Assembly: GCF_036227125.1 (NCBI RefSeq)
Contig: NZ_CP109435.1
Location: 5,952,001-6,016,000 of the forward strand
Direction of reading: 5' to 3'
Length of the DNA stretch: 64,000 nt
Source: Streptomyces sp. NBC_01485
Lineage (GTDB): Bacteria; Actinomycetota; Actinomycetes; Streptomycetales; Streptomycetaceae
In this document: piece by piece, positions 18,198 through 27,709 of the stretch
Layout: each line of letters opens with the position of its first letter
Numbering within the stretch: position 1 is the first letter of the stretch
Notes under the pieces: generated by a model
The model's database searches: none
What the model was told of the DNA's origin: nothing
What the model saw: only the letters and a program-made list of their open reading frames with translations
Translations under genes and position numbers: made by a program

Positions 18198-18222
18198 CGC
18201 CCCTTGCCTCCCGCAAGGGGCG
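18198..18222. terminator. Perfect 10-bp hairpin after BMP copy 1
   Basis: CGCCCCTTGC (18198-18207), loop CTCCC, GCAAGGGGCG (18213-18222). It is the likely terminator between the two BMP genes, which each have their own promoter with an operator. Confidence 0.8.
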
Positions 18223-18249
18223 TTCTGCTGTCCGTAACCTGGGCTCCAT

Positions 18250-18261
18250 CTGTGGCCACAG
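18250..18261. promoter_or_regulatory. Palindrome CTGTGGCCACAG upstream of BMP copy 2
   Basis: A perfect 12-base palindrome 50 bases upstream of the second BMP promoter. The same 12-mer occurs once more in the window, extended to 14 bases, at the end of the adenosine deaminase gene (37711-37724). It may be a second regulator site or coincidence. Confidence 0.4.
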
Positions 18262-18299
18262 CTCGGTAACGGACCGGACAGAAGGGTTTTTCCGTCTGG

Positions 18300-18313
18300 T
18301 CTACGCGCGTTAC
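18300..18313 (+). promoter_or_regulatory. Nucleoside-regulon operator merged with -10 of BMP copy 2
   Basis: TCTACGCGCGT (18300-18310) runs into TACGCT (18311-18316), a -10 hexamer. The arrangement is identical to that at 16918, so both BMP copies keep the same operator-promoter fusion although the flanking leader sequences differ. Confidence 0.7.
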
Positions 18314-18367
18314 GCTGCGGCGGAACCAGCGCCTGGTTTGGGCGCTTGCACAAAGGAGTCTCGTTCC

Positions 18368-19420
18368 ATGCGCCGGGTGTCCCGAATCGCAGTCGCGAGT
18401 GTTGCCACCGCAGCCCTCGCCGTGACTGTTTCCGCTTGTGGAAGCTCGTCCACGTCGTCCTCCTCCTCCAACAGCAGCGCCAAGAACCTGGGCCTCGCGC
18501 TCGCGTACGACGTCGGCGGCAAGGGCGACCAGTCCTTCAACGACGCCGCGACGGCCGGCCTGGACAAGGCCGACAAGGAGTTCGGCTACAAGTCGACCGC
18601 GGTCGAGCCGCAGGACGGCGAGTCCGACGCGGACAAGGTGCAGCGCCTGGAGAGCCTTGCCAAGCAGGGCTACAACCCGGTGATCGGCGTCGGCTTCGCC
18701 TACGCGCCGGCCGTCAAGGAGGTCGCGGCCAAGTACCCGAAGGTCACCTTCGGCATCGTCGACGACGACCAGATCAAGGCCGACAACGTCGCCGACCTCG
18801 TCTTCCACGAGGAGCAGGCCTCCTACCTCGCCGGAGTCGCCGCCGCCACGGCCACCAAGACCAACACCGTCGGCTTCGTCGGCGGCGTGGACGTGCCGCT
18901 GATCCACAAGTTCGAGGCCGGCTTCAAGCAGGGCGTCGAGGACACCAAGAAGGGTGTCACGGTCAAGTCGCAGTACCTGACCGAGACCGCCGCCGAGGGT
19001 GGCTTCTCCAGCCCCGACAAGGGCGAGAGCGCCGCCGAGGGCCAGATCGACGCCGGTGCGGACGTCGTCTACGCCGCCGCCGGCCTGTCCGGCCAGGGTG
19101 TCATCAAGGCCGCCACCGCCCACAAGGTCTGGGCCATCGGCGTCGACTCCGACCAGTACAAGCAGGACGCGCTGAAGGCGTACCAGGCCTCGATCCTCAC
19201 CTCGGCCATGAAGAACGTCGAGGGCGCGGTCTACACGCTGGCCAAGTCCGTCAAGGACGGCAAGCCCGCGACCGGCGTCGTCCGCGGCAGCCTCGAGAAC
19301 GGCGGCGTGAGCGTGTCGGACTCGAACCCCGCGTTCGCGAGCAACGCCGCGATCCAGGACGCGATCAAGAAGGCCGAAGCGGGCATCAAGGACGGCACCA
19401 TCAAGGTGAAGACCTCCTGA
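18368..19420 (+). CDS. BMP family ABC substrate-binding lipoprotein (nucleoside type), copy 2
   Basis: A 350-residue lipoprotein: signal peptide with lipobox VSAC (about residues 20-23), a Ser-rich linker, then GLALAYDVGGKGDQSFNDAA, DGESDADKVQRL, NPVIGVGFAYAPAV, ADLVFHEEQASYLAGVAAA and YAAAGLSGQGV, parallel to copy 1. ATG 18368 is set by AAAGGAG ten bases upstream. Two tandem binding proteins ahead of a single importer suggest divided substrate range (for example purine against pyrimidine nucleosides), but the sequence does not show which is which. After the stop a short palindrome ACCGTACGGT (19429-19438) occurs. Confidence 0.9.
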   Translation: MRRVSRIAVASVATAALAVTVSACGSSSTSSSSSNSSAKNLGLALAYDVGGKGDQSFNDAATAGLDKADKEFGYKSTAVEPQDGESDADKVQRLESLAKQGYNPVIGVGFAYAPAVKEVAAKYPKVTFGIVDDDQIKADNVADLVFHEEQASYLAGVAAATATKTNTVGFVGGVDVPLIHKFEAGFKQGVEDTKKGVTVKSQYLTETAAEGGFSSPDKGESAAEGQIDAGADVVYAAAGLSGQGVIKAATAHKVWAIGVDSDQYKQDALKAYQASILTSAMKNVEGAVYTLAKSVKDGKPATGVVRGSLENGGVSVSDSNPAFASNAAIQDAIKKAEAGIKDGTIKVKTS

Positions 19421-19645
19421 CCGCACGGACCGTACGGTGCTGAACCGGTCAGAGGCATTGGCCAAGGGTGCGCTGTAATGGCAGCGTTACGACCACGGAA
19501 CGGGGCGCGGAGAGCATGTCTCCTCGTGCCCCGTTCGCGCGGCAGAATGCTCGGAACGGATCGAGACGTGATCGGGATCGCCCCCAGGGCGACTATCAAG
19601 ATCATTAATGGTCGATTCGATCCGGGCACTATTTAAAGCAGGGGC

Positions 19646-19659
19646 GCTACGCGCGTAGA
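19646..19659 (+). promoter_or_regulatory. Nucleoside-regulon operator before the ABC operon
   Basis: GCTACGCGCGTAGA (19646-19659) contains the perfect 12-base palindrome CTACGCGCGTAG. A TATTTA hexamer at 19630-19635 is a likely -10, so the operator would cover the transcription start. AAGGAG at 19674-19679 follows. Confidence 0.75.
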
Positions 19660-19678
19660 GCGGCCCCTTTCCCAAGGA

Positions 19679-21361
19679 GTGTGCGCCATCGACGCGTCCA
19701 GCAGCCCTCCGCTCACCGCACAGTCGACGATCGCGGTAGAGCTGGCGGGGATCACCAAGCGCTTCCCCGGTGTCGTCGCCAACCACGACATCCACCTCGC
19801 CGTCCGCAAGGGCACCGTGCACGCCCTCGTCGGCGAGAACGGCGCCGGCAAGTCGACGCTGATGAAGATCCTCTACGGCATGCAGAAGCCGGACGAGGGC
19901 ACCATCGCGATCGACGGCGAACAGGTGAGCCTCTCCAGCCCCGCCGACGCCATCGCGCGCGGCATCGGCATGGTCCACCAGCACTTCATGCTGGCCGACA
20001 ACCTGACCGTGCTGGAGAACGTGGTGCTGGGCAGCGAGAAGCTGTACGGCATCGGCGGCAACGCCCGTAAGAAGATCAAGGAGATCTCCGACCGCTACGG
20101 GCTCGGCGTGCGCCCCGACGCCCTGGTCGAGGACCTCGGTGTCGCCGACCGGCAGCGCGTGGAGATCCTCAAGGTCCTCTTCCGCGGCGCCAAGACCCTC
20201 ATCCTCGACGAGCCGACCGCCGTGCTCGTCCCGCAGGAGGTCGACGCGCTCTTCGACAACCTGCGCGAGCTGAAGTCCGAGGGCCTGTCCGTCATCTTCA
20301 TCTCCCACAAGCTGGGCGAGGTGCTGTCCGTCGCCGACGACATCACCGTCATCCGGCGCGGCACGACCGTCGGCACCGCGGTCCCCGCCGAGACGACCCC
20401 GCGTCAGCTCGCGGAGATGATGGTCGGCAGCGAACTGCCCACCCCGGAGACCGCCGAGTCCACGGTCACCGACAAGCCGGTCATCCAGGTTTCCCACCTC
20501 ACCGTGTACGCGAGCGGCGGCGCCTCCCTGGGCGTCGAGGCCGAGCCCGTGGGCCCCGGCTCCATGGTCGAGGCGGCCGGCGAGGTCAAGAAGGCCCTGG
20601 ACGACGTCAGCTTCACCATCCACGCCGGCGAGGTCATGGGCATCGCGGGCGTCGAGGGCAACGGCCAGACGGAACTGATCGACGCCCTGATCGGCACCAA
20701 GAACGCCGACTCCGGCACGATCGCCTTCCTCGGCGAGGACATCACCCCCTGGAGCACCCGCAAGCGGCGCGAGTCCGGCGTCGGCTACATCCCCGAGGAC
20801 CGCCACCGCCAGGGACTGCTCCTGGAGGCCCCCCTCTGGGAGAACCGCATCCTCGGCCATGTCACCGAGGCCCCCAACGCCAAGGGCTTCTGGCTGAACA
20901 TCAAGGGCGCGCAGGCCGACACCCGCCGGATCGTCGAGGAGTTCGACGTCCGCACCCCCGGCATCGACGTCACCGCCGCCTCGCTGTCCGGCGGCAACCA
21001 GCAGAAGCTGATCGTCGGCCGCGAGATGAGCCACAGCCCCAAGTTCCTGATCGCCGCCCACCCCACCCGCGGGGTGGACGTCGGCGCGCAGGCCCAGATC
21101 TGGGACCGCATCCGCGAGGCCCGCCGCGAGGGCCTGGCCGTGCTGCTGATCTCCGCCGACCTCGACGAGCTCATCGGCCTGTCGGACACCCTGCGCGTGA
21201 TCTACAACGGCACCCTGGTCGCGGACGCGGACCCCGCCACCATCACCCCGGAGGAGCTCGGCTCCGCCATGACCGGCGCCGCGTCCGGTCACCTGGAACA
21301 CGTCGAGGAAGTCGGCGCCGAAGACGGCACCGAAGCCGGTCCGGAGGACGAGGCCCGATGA
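19679..21361 (+). CDS. Nucleoside ABC importer, ATP-binding protein (two ABC domains)
   Basis: About 560 residues with two ABC domains, like RbsA/NupO-type importers. Domain 1 has Walker A GENGAGKST, a divergent signature (VADRQRVEIL) and Walker B LILDEPTAVL; domain 2 has a degenerate P-loop GVEGNGQTE, a good signature LSGGNQQKLIVGREM and a Walker B altered to FLIAAHPTRG. Such asymmetry is normal in this family. The start is unclear: the GTG at 19679 overlaps the only ribosome-binding site (AAGGAG), and the well-spaced codon at 19688 is ATC. The stop overlaps the next start (ATGA). First gene of an operon of ATPase, two permeases and cytidine deaminase. Confidence 0.9.
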   Translation: MCAIDASSSPPLTAQSTIAVELAGITKRFPGVVANHDIHLAVRKGTVHALVGENGAGKSTLMKILYGMQKPDEGTIAIDGEQVSLSSPADAIARGIGMVHQHFMLADNLTVLENVVLGSEKLYGIGGNARKKIKEISDRYGLGVRPDALVEDLGVADRQRVEILKVLFRGAKTLILDEPTAVLVPQEVDALFDNLRELKSEGLSVIFISHKLGEVLSVADDITVIRRGTTVGTAVPAETTPRQLAEMMVGSELPTPETAESTVTDKPVIQVSHLTVYASGGASLGVEAEPVGPGSMVEAAGEVKKALDDVSFTIHAGEVMGIAGVEGNGQTELIDALIGTKNADSGTIAFLGEDITPWSTRKRRESGVGYIPEDRHRQGLLLEAPLWENRILGHVTEAPNAKGFWLNIKGAQADTRRIVEEFDVRTPGIDVTAASLSGGNQQKLIVGREMSHSPKFLIAAHPTRGVDVGAQAQIWDRIREARREGLAVLLISADLDELIGLSDTLRVIYNGTLVADADPATITPEELGSAMTGAASGHLEHVEEVGAEDGTEAGPEDEAR

Positions 21362-22476
21362 AGAAGTTCGACAAGGAGCGCGTGCTCCTCGCGGTGGCCG
21401 GCCCGGTCATCGCGCTCGTCGCGGCGATCCTGCTGACCTCGGTCGTGCTGATCGCCTCCGGCAAGAGCCCGATCGAGCCGTACACGCTCATGCTGGAGCA
21501 GGCCGGCTACTCCGACGTCCAGGTCCTGATCGTCAACCAGGCCTCGATGTACTACGTCGCCGCCCTCGCGGTCGCCATCGGCTTCCGCATGAACCTGTTC
21601 AACATCGGCGTCGACGGCCAGTACCGCCTCGCCGCGATGATGACCGCCGTCGTCGGCGCGAACATCGCCCTGCCGTCCTTCCTGCAGATCCCGCTGCTGC
21701 TCCTGGTCGGCGTCCTCACCGGCGCGTTCTGGGCCGGCATCGCGGGCGTCCTGAAGGTCACCCGGGGCGTCAGCGAGGTCGTCGCGACGATCATGCTGAA
21801 CGCGATCGCCACCAGCGTCATCGGCTACCTCACCCTCGACAACATGTGGGGCGTGCAGGTCGGCAACAACAACACGACCGGCGTCATGAAGGACTCCGGC
21901 TGGGTCCCCGGCATCGACCTCGGCGCGGACGTCGGCGAGATCTACGGCCTGGTCTTCCTCGCCATCGCGCTCGGCGTCGTCTACTGGATCGTCCTCAACC
22001 GCACCCGCTTCGGCTTCGACCTGCGCGCCACCGGAGAGTCCGAGACCGCCGCCGCGGCCTCCGGCGTCGACGCCAAGAAGATGGTCCTCACCGCCATGCT
22101 GATCTCCGGCGGCATCGCGGGCCTGTCCGGCCTGCCCCTGCTGCTCGGCGACGCCCACACCTACAGCCTGAGCTTCCCCACCGGACTCGGCTTCACCGGC
22201 ATCACCATCGCCCTGCTCGGCCGCAACAACCCGGTCGGCATCGCCTTCGCCGCGCTCCTGATCGCCTTCCTCGACAAGGCCTCTCCCGCCCTCGACTACG
22301 CGACCCCGGTGGCGTACGAGAAGGAGATCGCCACGATCATGCAGGGCCTGATCGTCTTCGCGGTCGTCATCTCGTACGAGGCCGTACGCCAGTGGGGGCT
22401 GCGCCGCCAGCAGAAGCGCGTCGGCGCCGAGCTCGCCGCCGCCGCCCAGAACTCCAAGAAGGAGGTGACGGTCTGA
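21358..22476 (+). CDS. Nucleoside ABC importer permease 1
   Basis: A 372-residue BPD_transp_2 (LivH/RbsC-like) permease with about nine hydrophobic segments. FRMNLFNIGVDGQYRLAA is the conserved early motif of NupP-type subunits, and GFDLRATGESETAAAASGVD is the EAA-like cytoplasmic loop that contacts the ATPase. The ATG overlaps the ATPase stop by four bases, and the stop overlaps the next ATG by one, so all three membrane-complex genes are translationally coupled. Located in the cytoplasmic membrane; imports nucleosides delivered by the BMP lipoproteins. Confidence 0.9.
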   Translation: MKKFDKERVLLAVAGPVIALVAAILLTSVVLIASGKSPIEPYTLMLEQAGYSDVQVLIVNQASMYYVAALAVAIGFRMNLFNIGVDGQYRLAAMMTAVVGANIALPSFLQIPLLLLVGVLTGAFWAGIAGVLKVTRGVSEVVATIMLNAIATSVIGYLTLDNMWGVQVGNNNTTGVMKDSGWVPGIDLGADVGEIYGLVFLAIALGVVYWIVLNRTRFGFDLRATGESETAAAASGVDAKKMVLTAMLISGGIAGLSGLPLLLGDAHTYSLSFPTGLGFTGITIALLGRNNPVGIAFAALLIAFLDKASPALDYATPVAYEKEIATIMQGLIVFAVVISYEAVRQWGLRRQQKRVGAELAAAAQNSKKEVTV

Positions 22477-23738
22477 TGAGCACCACGACCATCGCCAAGC
22501 CGAAGGCGAAGCGGCCCGGCAAGGGCGGCCGCCGTTTCTCGCTCCCCGTCCTCCTGCTGATCATCGCGGCCGTCCTGGTCCTGGCCTCGGCCGTCCGCCT
22601 CATCACCGGCGCCGACGGCATCACCTCCACCGGCCAGATGTCCACCGCGCTGCGCCTCGCCGTCCCGATCGGCCTCGCCGGTCTCGGCGGTCTGTGGGCC
22701 GAGCGCGCGGGCGTCGTCAACATCGGCCTCGAGGGCATGATGATCCTCGGCACCTGGTTCGGCGCCTGGGCCGGCTACCAGTGGGGTCCGTGGACGGGCG
22801 TCGTCTTCGGCATCATCGGCGGCGCGCTGGGCGCCGTCCTGCACGCCGTCGCGACCGTCACCTTCAACGTGAACCACATCGTCTCCGGTGTGGCCGTCAA
22901 CATCCTGGCCCTGGGCGTCACCCGCTACCTGTCGAAGTTCACCTTCGAGAACGCCGCCGGCGGCTCCTCCAAGCAGTCCCCGCCGATCGACTCGCTGGGC
23001 ACCTTCGACATTCCCGGGCTGTCGAGCTGGCTGGACACGCTCAACGAGAAGCACTGGTTCCTGATCTCCGACATCGCCGGCCTGGCCGGCGGTCTGATCA
23101 CCGACCTGTCGCCGCTGACCGTCGTCGCCGTCGCCCTCGTCCCGGCCACCTGGTGGGTGCTGTGGCGCACCGCGTTCGGCCTGCGCCTGCGCTCCTGCGG
23201 CGAGAACCCGATCGCGGCCGAGTCCCTCGGCGTCAACGTCTACAAGTACAAGTACATCGCCGTGATCATCAGCGGCGGCTTCGCGGGCCTCGGCGGCGCG
23301 TTCCTGTCCATCGTCGCCTCGAACGTGTACCTGGACGGCCAGACCGCCGGCCGCGGCTACATCGGCCTCGCCGCGATGATCTTCGGCAACTGGATGCCGG
23401 GCGGACTGGCGCTGGGCGCGGGCCTGTTCGGCTACACCGACAGCCTCAACCTGCGCGGCGGCACCACCAACGTCCACGCGCTGATCCTGCTGCTCGCGAT
23501 CCTGCTGGTGTTCGGCGCGGCCTACCTGGCGTGGCAGAAGAAGTACGTCCCCGCCGTCATCACCGCGCTGATCTCGGCCCTGATGTTCGTCTGGTACGTC
23601 GGCACGGACGAGGTTCCGCGCCAGGTCGTGACGGCCGCCCCCTACGTCGTCACCCTGCTGGTGCTGTCGCTGTCCGCGCAGTCCCTGCGGATGCCCAAGG
23701 CGGACGGCATGCCGTACCGGAAGGGGCAGGGCAAGTGA
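22476..23738 (+). CDS. Nucleoside ABC importer permease 2
   Basis: A 420-residue BPD_transp_2 permease. An N-terminal basic stretch (KPKAKRPGKGGRRF) precedes the first membrane helix; LWAERAGVVNIGLEGMMILG is the NupQ-type signature, and GLRLRSCGENPIAAESLGVN the ATPase-contact loop. The ATG at 22476 overlaps the preceding TGA, and GGAGGTGACG lies just upstream. It forms the heterodimeric channel with the preceding gene product. The stop overlaps the GTG of cytidine deaminase by three bases (GTGA). Confidence 0.9.
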   Translation: MSTTTIAKPKAKRPGKGGRRFSLPVLLLIIAAVLVLASAVRLITGADGITSTGQMSTALRLAVPIGLAGLGGLWAERAGVVNIGLEGMMILGTWFGAWAGYQWGPWTGVVFGIIGGALGAVLHAVATVTFNVNHIVSGVAVNILALGVTRYLSKFTFENAAGGSSKQSPPIDSLGTFDIPGLSSWLDTLNEKHWFLISDIAGLAGGLITDLSPLTVVAVALVPATWWVLWRTAFGLRLRSCGENPIAAESLGVNVYKYKYIAVIISGGFAGLGGAFLSIVASNVYLDGQTAGRGYIGLAAMIFGNWMPGGLALGAGLFGYTDSLNLRGGTTNVHALILLLAILLVFGAAYLAWQKKYVPAVITALISALMFVWYVGTDEVPRQVVTAAPYVVTLLVLSLSAQSLRMPKADGMPYRKGQGK

Positions 23739-24148
23739 CCCCGGCCGCGGCGCCGGCCGCCCCGGTCGACTGGGACGCGCTGCGCGAGCTGGCCCGCGAG
23801 GCCATGTCCCACGCGTACGCCCCCTACTCGGGCTATCCGGTCGGGGTCGCGGCCCTGGTGGACGACGGCCGCACGATCTCCGGCTGCAACGTCGAGAACG
23901 CCTCCTACGGGCTCGGCCTGTGCGCCGAGTGCGGGCTGGTCTCGGAGCTGCACCGGACCGGCGGCGGCCGGCTCACCCACTTCACCTGCGTGGACGGCCG
24001 GGGCGAGATCCTCGTCCCGTGCGGCCGCTGCCGCCAGCTGCTGTACGAGTTCGGCGGCCCGGACCTGCTGCTGGAGACACCGGCGGGGATCCTCCCGCTG
24101 TCTCAGATGCTCCCGCAGGCCTTCGGCCCGGACCACCTCACCAGGTAA
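23735..24148 (+). CDS. cdd: Cytidine deaminase
   Basis: A 137-residue zinc enzyme converting cytidine and deoxycytidine to uridine and deoxyuridine. The catalytic zinc site is complete: CNVENASYGLGLCAEC holds the Cys-Ala-Glu motif and PCGRCRQ the other two Cys. AYAPYSGYPVGVAAL is the N-terminal substrate motif. The GTG at 23735 overlaps the TGA of the permease, so it is the last member of the importer operon; coupling uptake to deamination fits a salvage role. A perfect terminator hairpin follows 10 bases after the stop. Confidence 0.93.
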   Translation: MTPAAAPAAPVDWDALRELAREAMSHAYAPYSGYPVGVAALVDDGRTISGCNVENASYGLGLCAECGLVSELHRTGGGRLTHFTCVDGRGEILVPCGRCRQLLYEFGGPDLLLETPAGILPLSQMLPQAFGPDHLTR

Positions 24149-24157
24149 CTCCCGCCC

Positions 24158-24184
24158 GGCCCCTCTGACTGGCGCAGAGGGGCC
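24158..24184. terminator. Perfect 10-bp hairpin after cdd
   Basis: GGCCCCTCTG (24158-24167), seven-base loop, CAGAGGGGCC (24175-24184). It ends the importer-cdd operon and separates it from deoA. Confidence 0.85.
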
Positions 24185-24190
24185 GCGCAC

Positions 24191-24235
24191 TTTACGAACG
24201 TCTGCTTTACGAACGTCTGCTTTATGAACGTCTGA
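24191..24235. repeat. Three tandem 15-bp units before deoA
   Basis: TTTACGAACGTCTGC occurs twice exactly (24191-24205, 24206-24220) and once with two changes (24221-24235). The array fills the whole space between the cdd terminator and the deoA ribosome-binding site, and is markedly A/T-rich for this genome. It may contain the deoA promoter or tandem binding sites. Confidence 0.85.
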
Positions 24236-24244
24236 AGGAAAGGC

Positions 24245-25528
<1,284 letters not shown>

Positions 25529-25574
25529 CCTGCGCTTTCCTTGCCTTCTTCGGCTTTTCCCCTCATCAGGGTGA

Positions 25575-25604
25575 ACGGGACCGGTGGATCGCCGCCGGTC
25601 CCGT
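25575..25604. terminator. Perfect 10-bp hairpin after deoA
   Basis: ACGGGACCGG (25575-25584), ten-base loop, CCGGTCCCGT (25595-25604), 46 bases after the deoA stop and just before the Uma2 gene. Confidence 0.78.
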
Positions 25605-25625
25605 CCGCCTTGTTGGATGGCGATC

Positions 25626-26249
25626 ATGAGCACGCACTTCGGTGACCACCCCCGAACCGGCGACGACCGGGCCGAGTGGAACGAGTGGGACGAAGCGGTC
25701 TGGGTCTGGCGCCACACCGTCGTCCCCAAGGGCTGCCGGGCGGAGATCATCGACGGCCTGGTCTCCGTGACACCCGTCTCGGCCGGCACCGGCCACGCCA
25801 TCGCGGAACGCGTGACCCGCTCCCTCTACGAGGTCATCCCGGACACCTGGGGCGTCTACCAGTGGCTGGCCACAGCCGTCCCGTCCCGTCTGGGCCTCTA
25901 CGTCCCGGACCTGGTCGTCCTCCCCCGCGCCCCGGGCACCGGCGCGGACGCCGACGACCACGTACCCGCGGCAGCGGCCCGACTGGTCGTGGAGATCACC
26001 TCGAAGGCCACAGCCCACAACGACCGCGTGAAAAAACCCGCGGGCTACGCCGAGGCAGGCGTCCCCCTCTACCTCCTCATCGACGCCCTGGCCCCGGAAG
26101 GCCCGACCGTCACCCTGTACGGCGAACCCGAGGACGACACCTACCGCCTCCTGAACACCCACAGTTTCGGCGAGGCGATCCACCTACCAGAGCCGTTCGG
26201 ACTGGCTCTGGACACGGCGAGCTTTCCGGCTCCGACGAGAGTTCTGTAG
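25626..26249 (+). CDS. Uma2 family (DUF820) endonuclease-like protein
   Basis: A 207-residue paralogue of the protein at 12859-13440. The fold pattern is visible as CRAEIIDGLVSVTPVSAGTG, YVPDLVVLPR, then LVVEITSKATAHNDRVKKPAGYAEAGVPLYLLID, with the Glu and Lys of the endonuclease-like core. The ATG at 25626 (MSTHFGDHP) is chosen, with GGATGG a few bases upstream; in-frame ATG 25617 is an alternative. It lies alone between the deoA terminator and the accessory cluster. Confidence 0.82.
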   Translation: MSTHFGDHPRTGDDRAEWNEWDEAVWVWRHTVVPKGCRAEIIDGLVSVTPVSAGTGHAIAERVTRSLYEVIPDTWGVYQWLATAVPSRLGLYVPDLVVLPRAPGTGADADDHVPAAAARLVVEITSKATAHNDRVKKPAGYAEAGVPLYLLIDALAPEGPTVTLYGEPEDDTYRLLNTHSFGEAIHLPEPFGLALDTASFPAPTRVL

Positions 26250-26264
26250 GACCTTCAGGAGCTC

Positions 26265-26384
26265 TCAGTCCATCTCGCGGAGCATGCAGTCGTACAGCGG
26301 TGCCTCGTCCCACGCACGGGACACACCGACGTTCCGGTACCCCCAGGTGGTGTAGGCAGCCTGCGCCGACGAGGGCACCAGAGC
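26265..26384 (-). pseudogene. GNAT acetyltransferase, C-terminal scrap
   Basis: Forty codons ending at 26265 read SSAQAAYTTWGYRNVGVSRA and then WDEAPLYDCMLREMD, the characteristic last helix and strand of GNAT N-acetyltransferases (AAYxxWGYxxVG ... PLYDVM). No acetyl-CoA-binding part precedes; the upstream sequence belongs to the end of the HAD gene. It is a truncated remnant at the left edge of the accessory cluster. Confidence 0.6.
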
Positions 26385-26403
26385 GTCCTGCGACTTGTCT
26401 CCG

Positions 26404-26982
26404 CTATGCGGCTTCGGCTTCACGTGAAACGGCTGGGACATCGGCCCGTGCAACGGGCACCAGCGCGGCCCACGCCAGGACCTCGACCAGGTGCTCGGCC
26501 AGTAGCCCGACGTGGGGATCAGGCTGGACAAGCGCGGTCGCCTGGCCGCGGGCAGTGCGCTCTGCGGCCCATTTGTGGTCGAAGGGTGTGAAGTCGTCGT
26601 CGATCCAGATGGCGGGCGCGTCGCCGAGCCAGGTGTCGACGTGGTCGCGTTTCCACAGGTACCCGTTGGGGTGGCTCGTGGTGATCTGCGGGCGTGGGAG
26701 GTCGACGTAGGGCAGGGCCGGGAGGTCGAGGAGCGGGCCGATGAGCGTGCTGGCGTCCTGACGCCAACTGGTGCACCACACGGGGGTGATCAGACACGTC
26801 AGGATCACCTGCATCAGCAAGGGGCCGTGCGCAGGGTTGAGCCAGACGGGGACCGGGTCGTCGGCGCTTCGGTCCGTGGGCACGACGTCGTGCCGGTTGT
26901 GGGTTGTCGGACTGGCTCCGTCAGCGTCCGGGAAGGGTATGAGGACGCCGTCGACGTCGAGGAGCAGGTAGGGCGTGCGCAT
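26404..26982 (-). CDS. HAD-like domain protein (RNA-repair-associated HAD type)
   Basis: A 192-residue protein starting YLLLDVDGVLIPF, the HAD motif I DxDGV with nucleophile Asp, then a short cap with WCTSWRQDAS (motif II Ser/Thr position) and WIDDDFTPFD (motif IV acidic residues). This pattern, with the WCTSW segment, resembles the HAD domain found in Swiss-army-knife RNA-repair proteins and in free-standing actinobacterial proteins; it implies a phosphatase or phosphotransferase on an unknown substrate. It is the last gene of a four-gene minus-strand run (28698-26404), 30 bases after the methyltransferase gene. Confidence 0.7.
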   Translation of the reverse strand: MRTPYLLLDVDGVLIPFPDADGASPTTHNRHDVVPTDRSADDPVPVWLNPAHGPLLMQVILTCLITPVWCTSWRQDASTLIGPLLDLPALPYVDLPRPQITTSHPNGYLWKRDHVDTWLGDAPAIWIDDDFTPFDHKWAAERTARGQATALVQPDPHVGLLAEHLVEVLAWAALVPVARADVPAVSREAEAA

Positions 26983-27012
26983 CGGTTTCTCCCAGGGGAG
27001 CCGGGGTGGGGG

Positions 27013-27708
27013 TCAGAGTTTGTGCGCGGTGATCAGCAGGATCGTGGGCCAGCGGCCACCGTGGCGGGCGTCGTGGAACTCCTGTGCCGAGGCGAGCCGG
27101 AGGCCGGCGCGGTCGAGGTGTCTCTCCCAGCGGTCGGCGTCGAAGTCCCAGCGGGCGATGGGTAGTCGGGTGCGGTCGGGGAGGGTGACGTAGTCGCGGC
27201 TGGGGCGGTCGTCGGTTGAGGGGCGCCTGCCGCCGCGTTGGGGGTGGGGGACGGAGAAGGCGAGAGTGCAGCCGGGCTTGAGGTGTTGGGCGACGGCCGG
27301 GAGCAGAAGTTCGGGGGCTACGAGGCCGACGGCTCCGAAGACGGAGTAGATGGCGTCGAAGTGTTCGTCGGAGGCTTGCAGGTAGTGCAGGGCGTGGCCG
27401 GCGGCGAAGGTGAGGTTGTTCAGCCGGCCGTAGTGCGAGCGGGCTCGGCGGACCTGGAGGCCGACGAGGTCGACGCCGGTGGTCTGGGCGCCGTAGCGGG
27501 TGGCGAGGTGGGCGGCGTTGTGGCCGGGGCCGCAGCCGAGTTCCAGCAGTCGCTTGCGGCTCAGATCAGGGCCGAGGATTTCGGCGCCGGGGCCGCTGCC
27601 GGGCCGCGTGGTCCATTCCATCCGTGCGGGTACGGTCAGCGGTTCGGCGGGGCTGGCCGTTGTGCGCTGGAGAGCGTGGACGTACCAGGGGGACGCCTGG
27701 GCGAGCAC
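27013..27708 (-). CDS. SAM-dependent methyltransferase (class I)
   Basis: A 231-residue protein with the class I Rossmann motifs: LLELGCGPGHNAAHLA (motif I), TTGVDLVGLQVRRAR (motif II acid), and FDAIYSVFGAVG (motif IV region), followed by SVPHPQRGG, a feature of small-molecule methyltransferases. The GTG at 27708 is preceded by GGAGGT and lies 1 base from the stop of the kinase gene, so the two are translationally coupled. Substrate unknown. The frame is open far upstream, but that part is the shadow of the kinase gene. Confidence 0.78.
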   Translation of the reverse strand: MLAQASPWYVHALQRTTASPAEPLTVPARMEWTTRPGSGPGAEILGPDLSRKRLLELGCGPGHNAAHLATRYGAQTTGVDLVGLQVRRARSHYGRLNNLTFAAGHALHYLQASDEHFDAIYSVFGAVGLVAPELLLPAVAQHLKPGCTLAFSVPHPQRGGRRPSTDDRPSRDYVTLPDRTRLPIARWDFDADRWERHLDRAGLRLASAQEFHDARHGGRWPTILLITAHKL

Positions 27709-27709
27709 G

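Noticed and set aside
24191..24235. Small ORF on the minus strand reading QTFIKQTFVKQTFVK
   Set aside because: It is simply the translation of the 15-bp tandem repeat inside a frame antisense to deoA.
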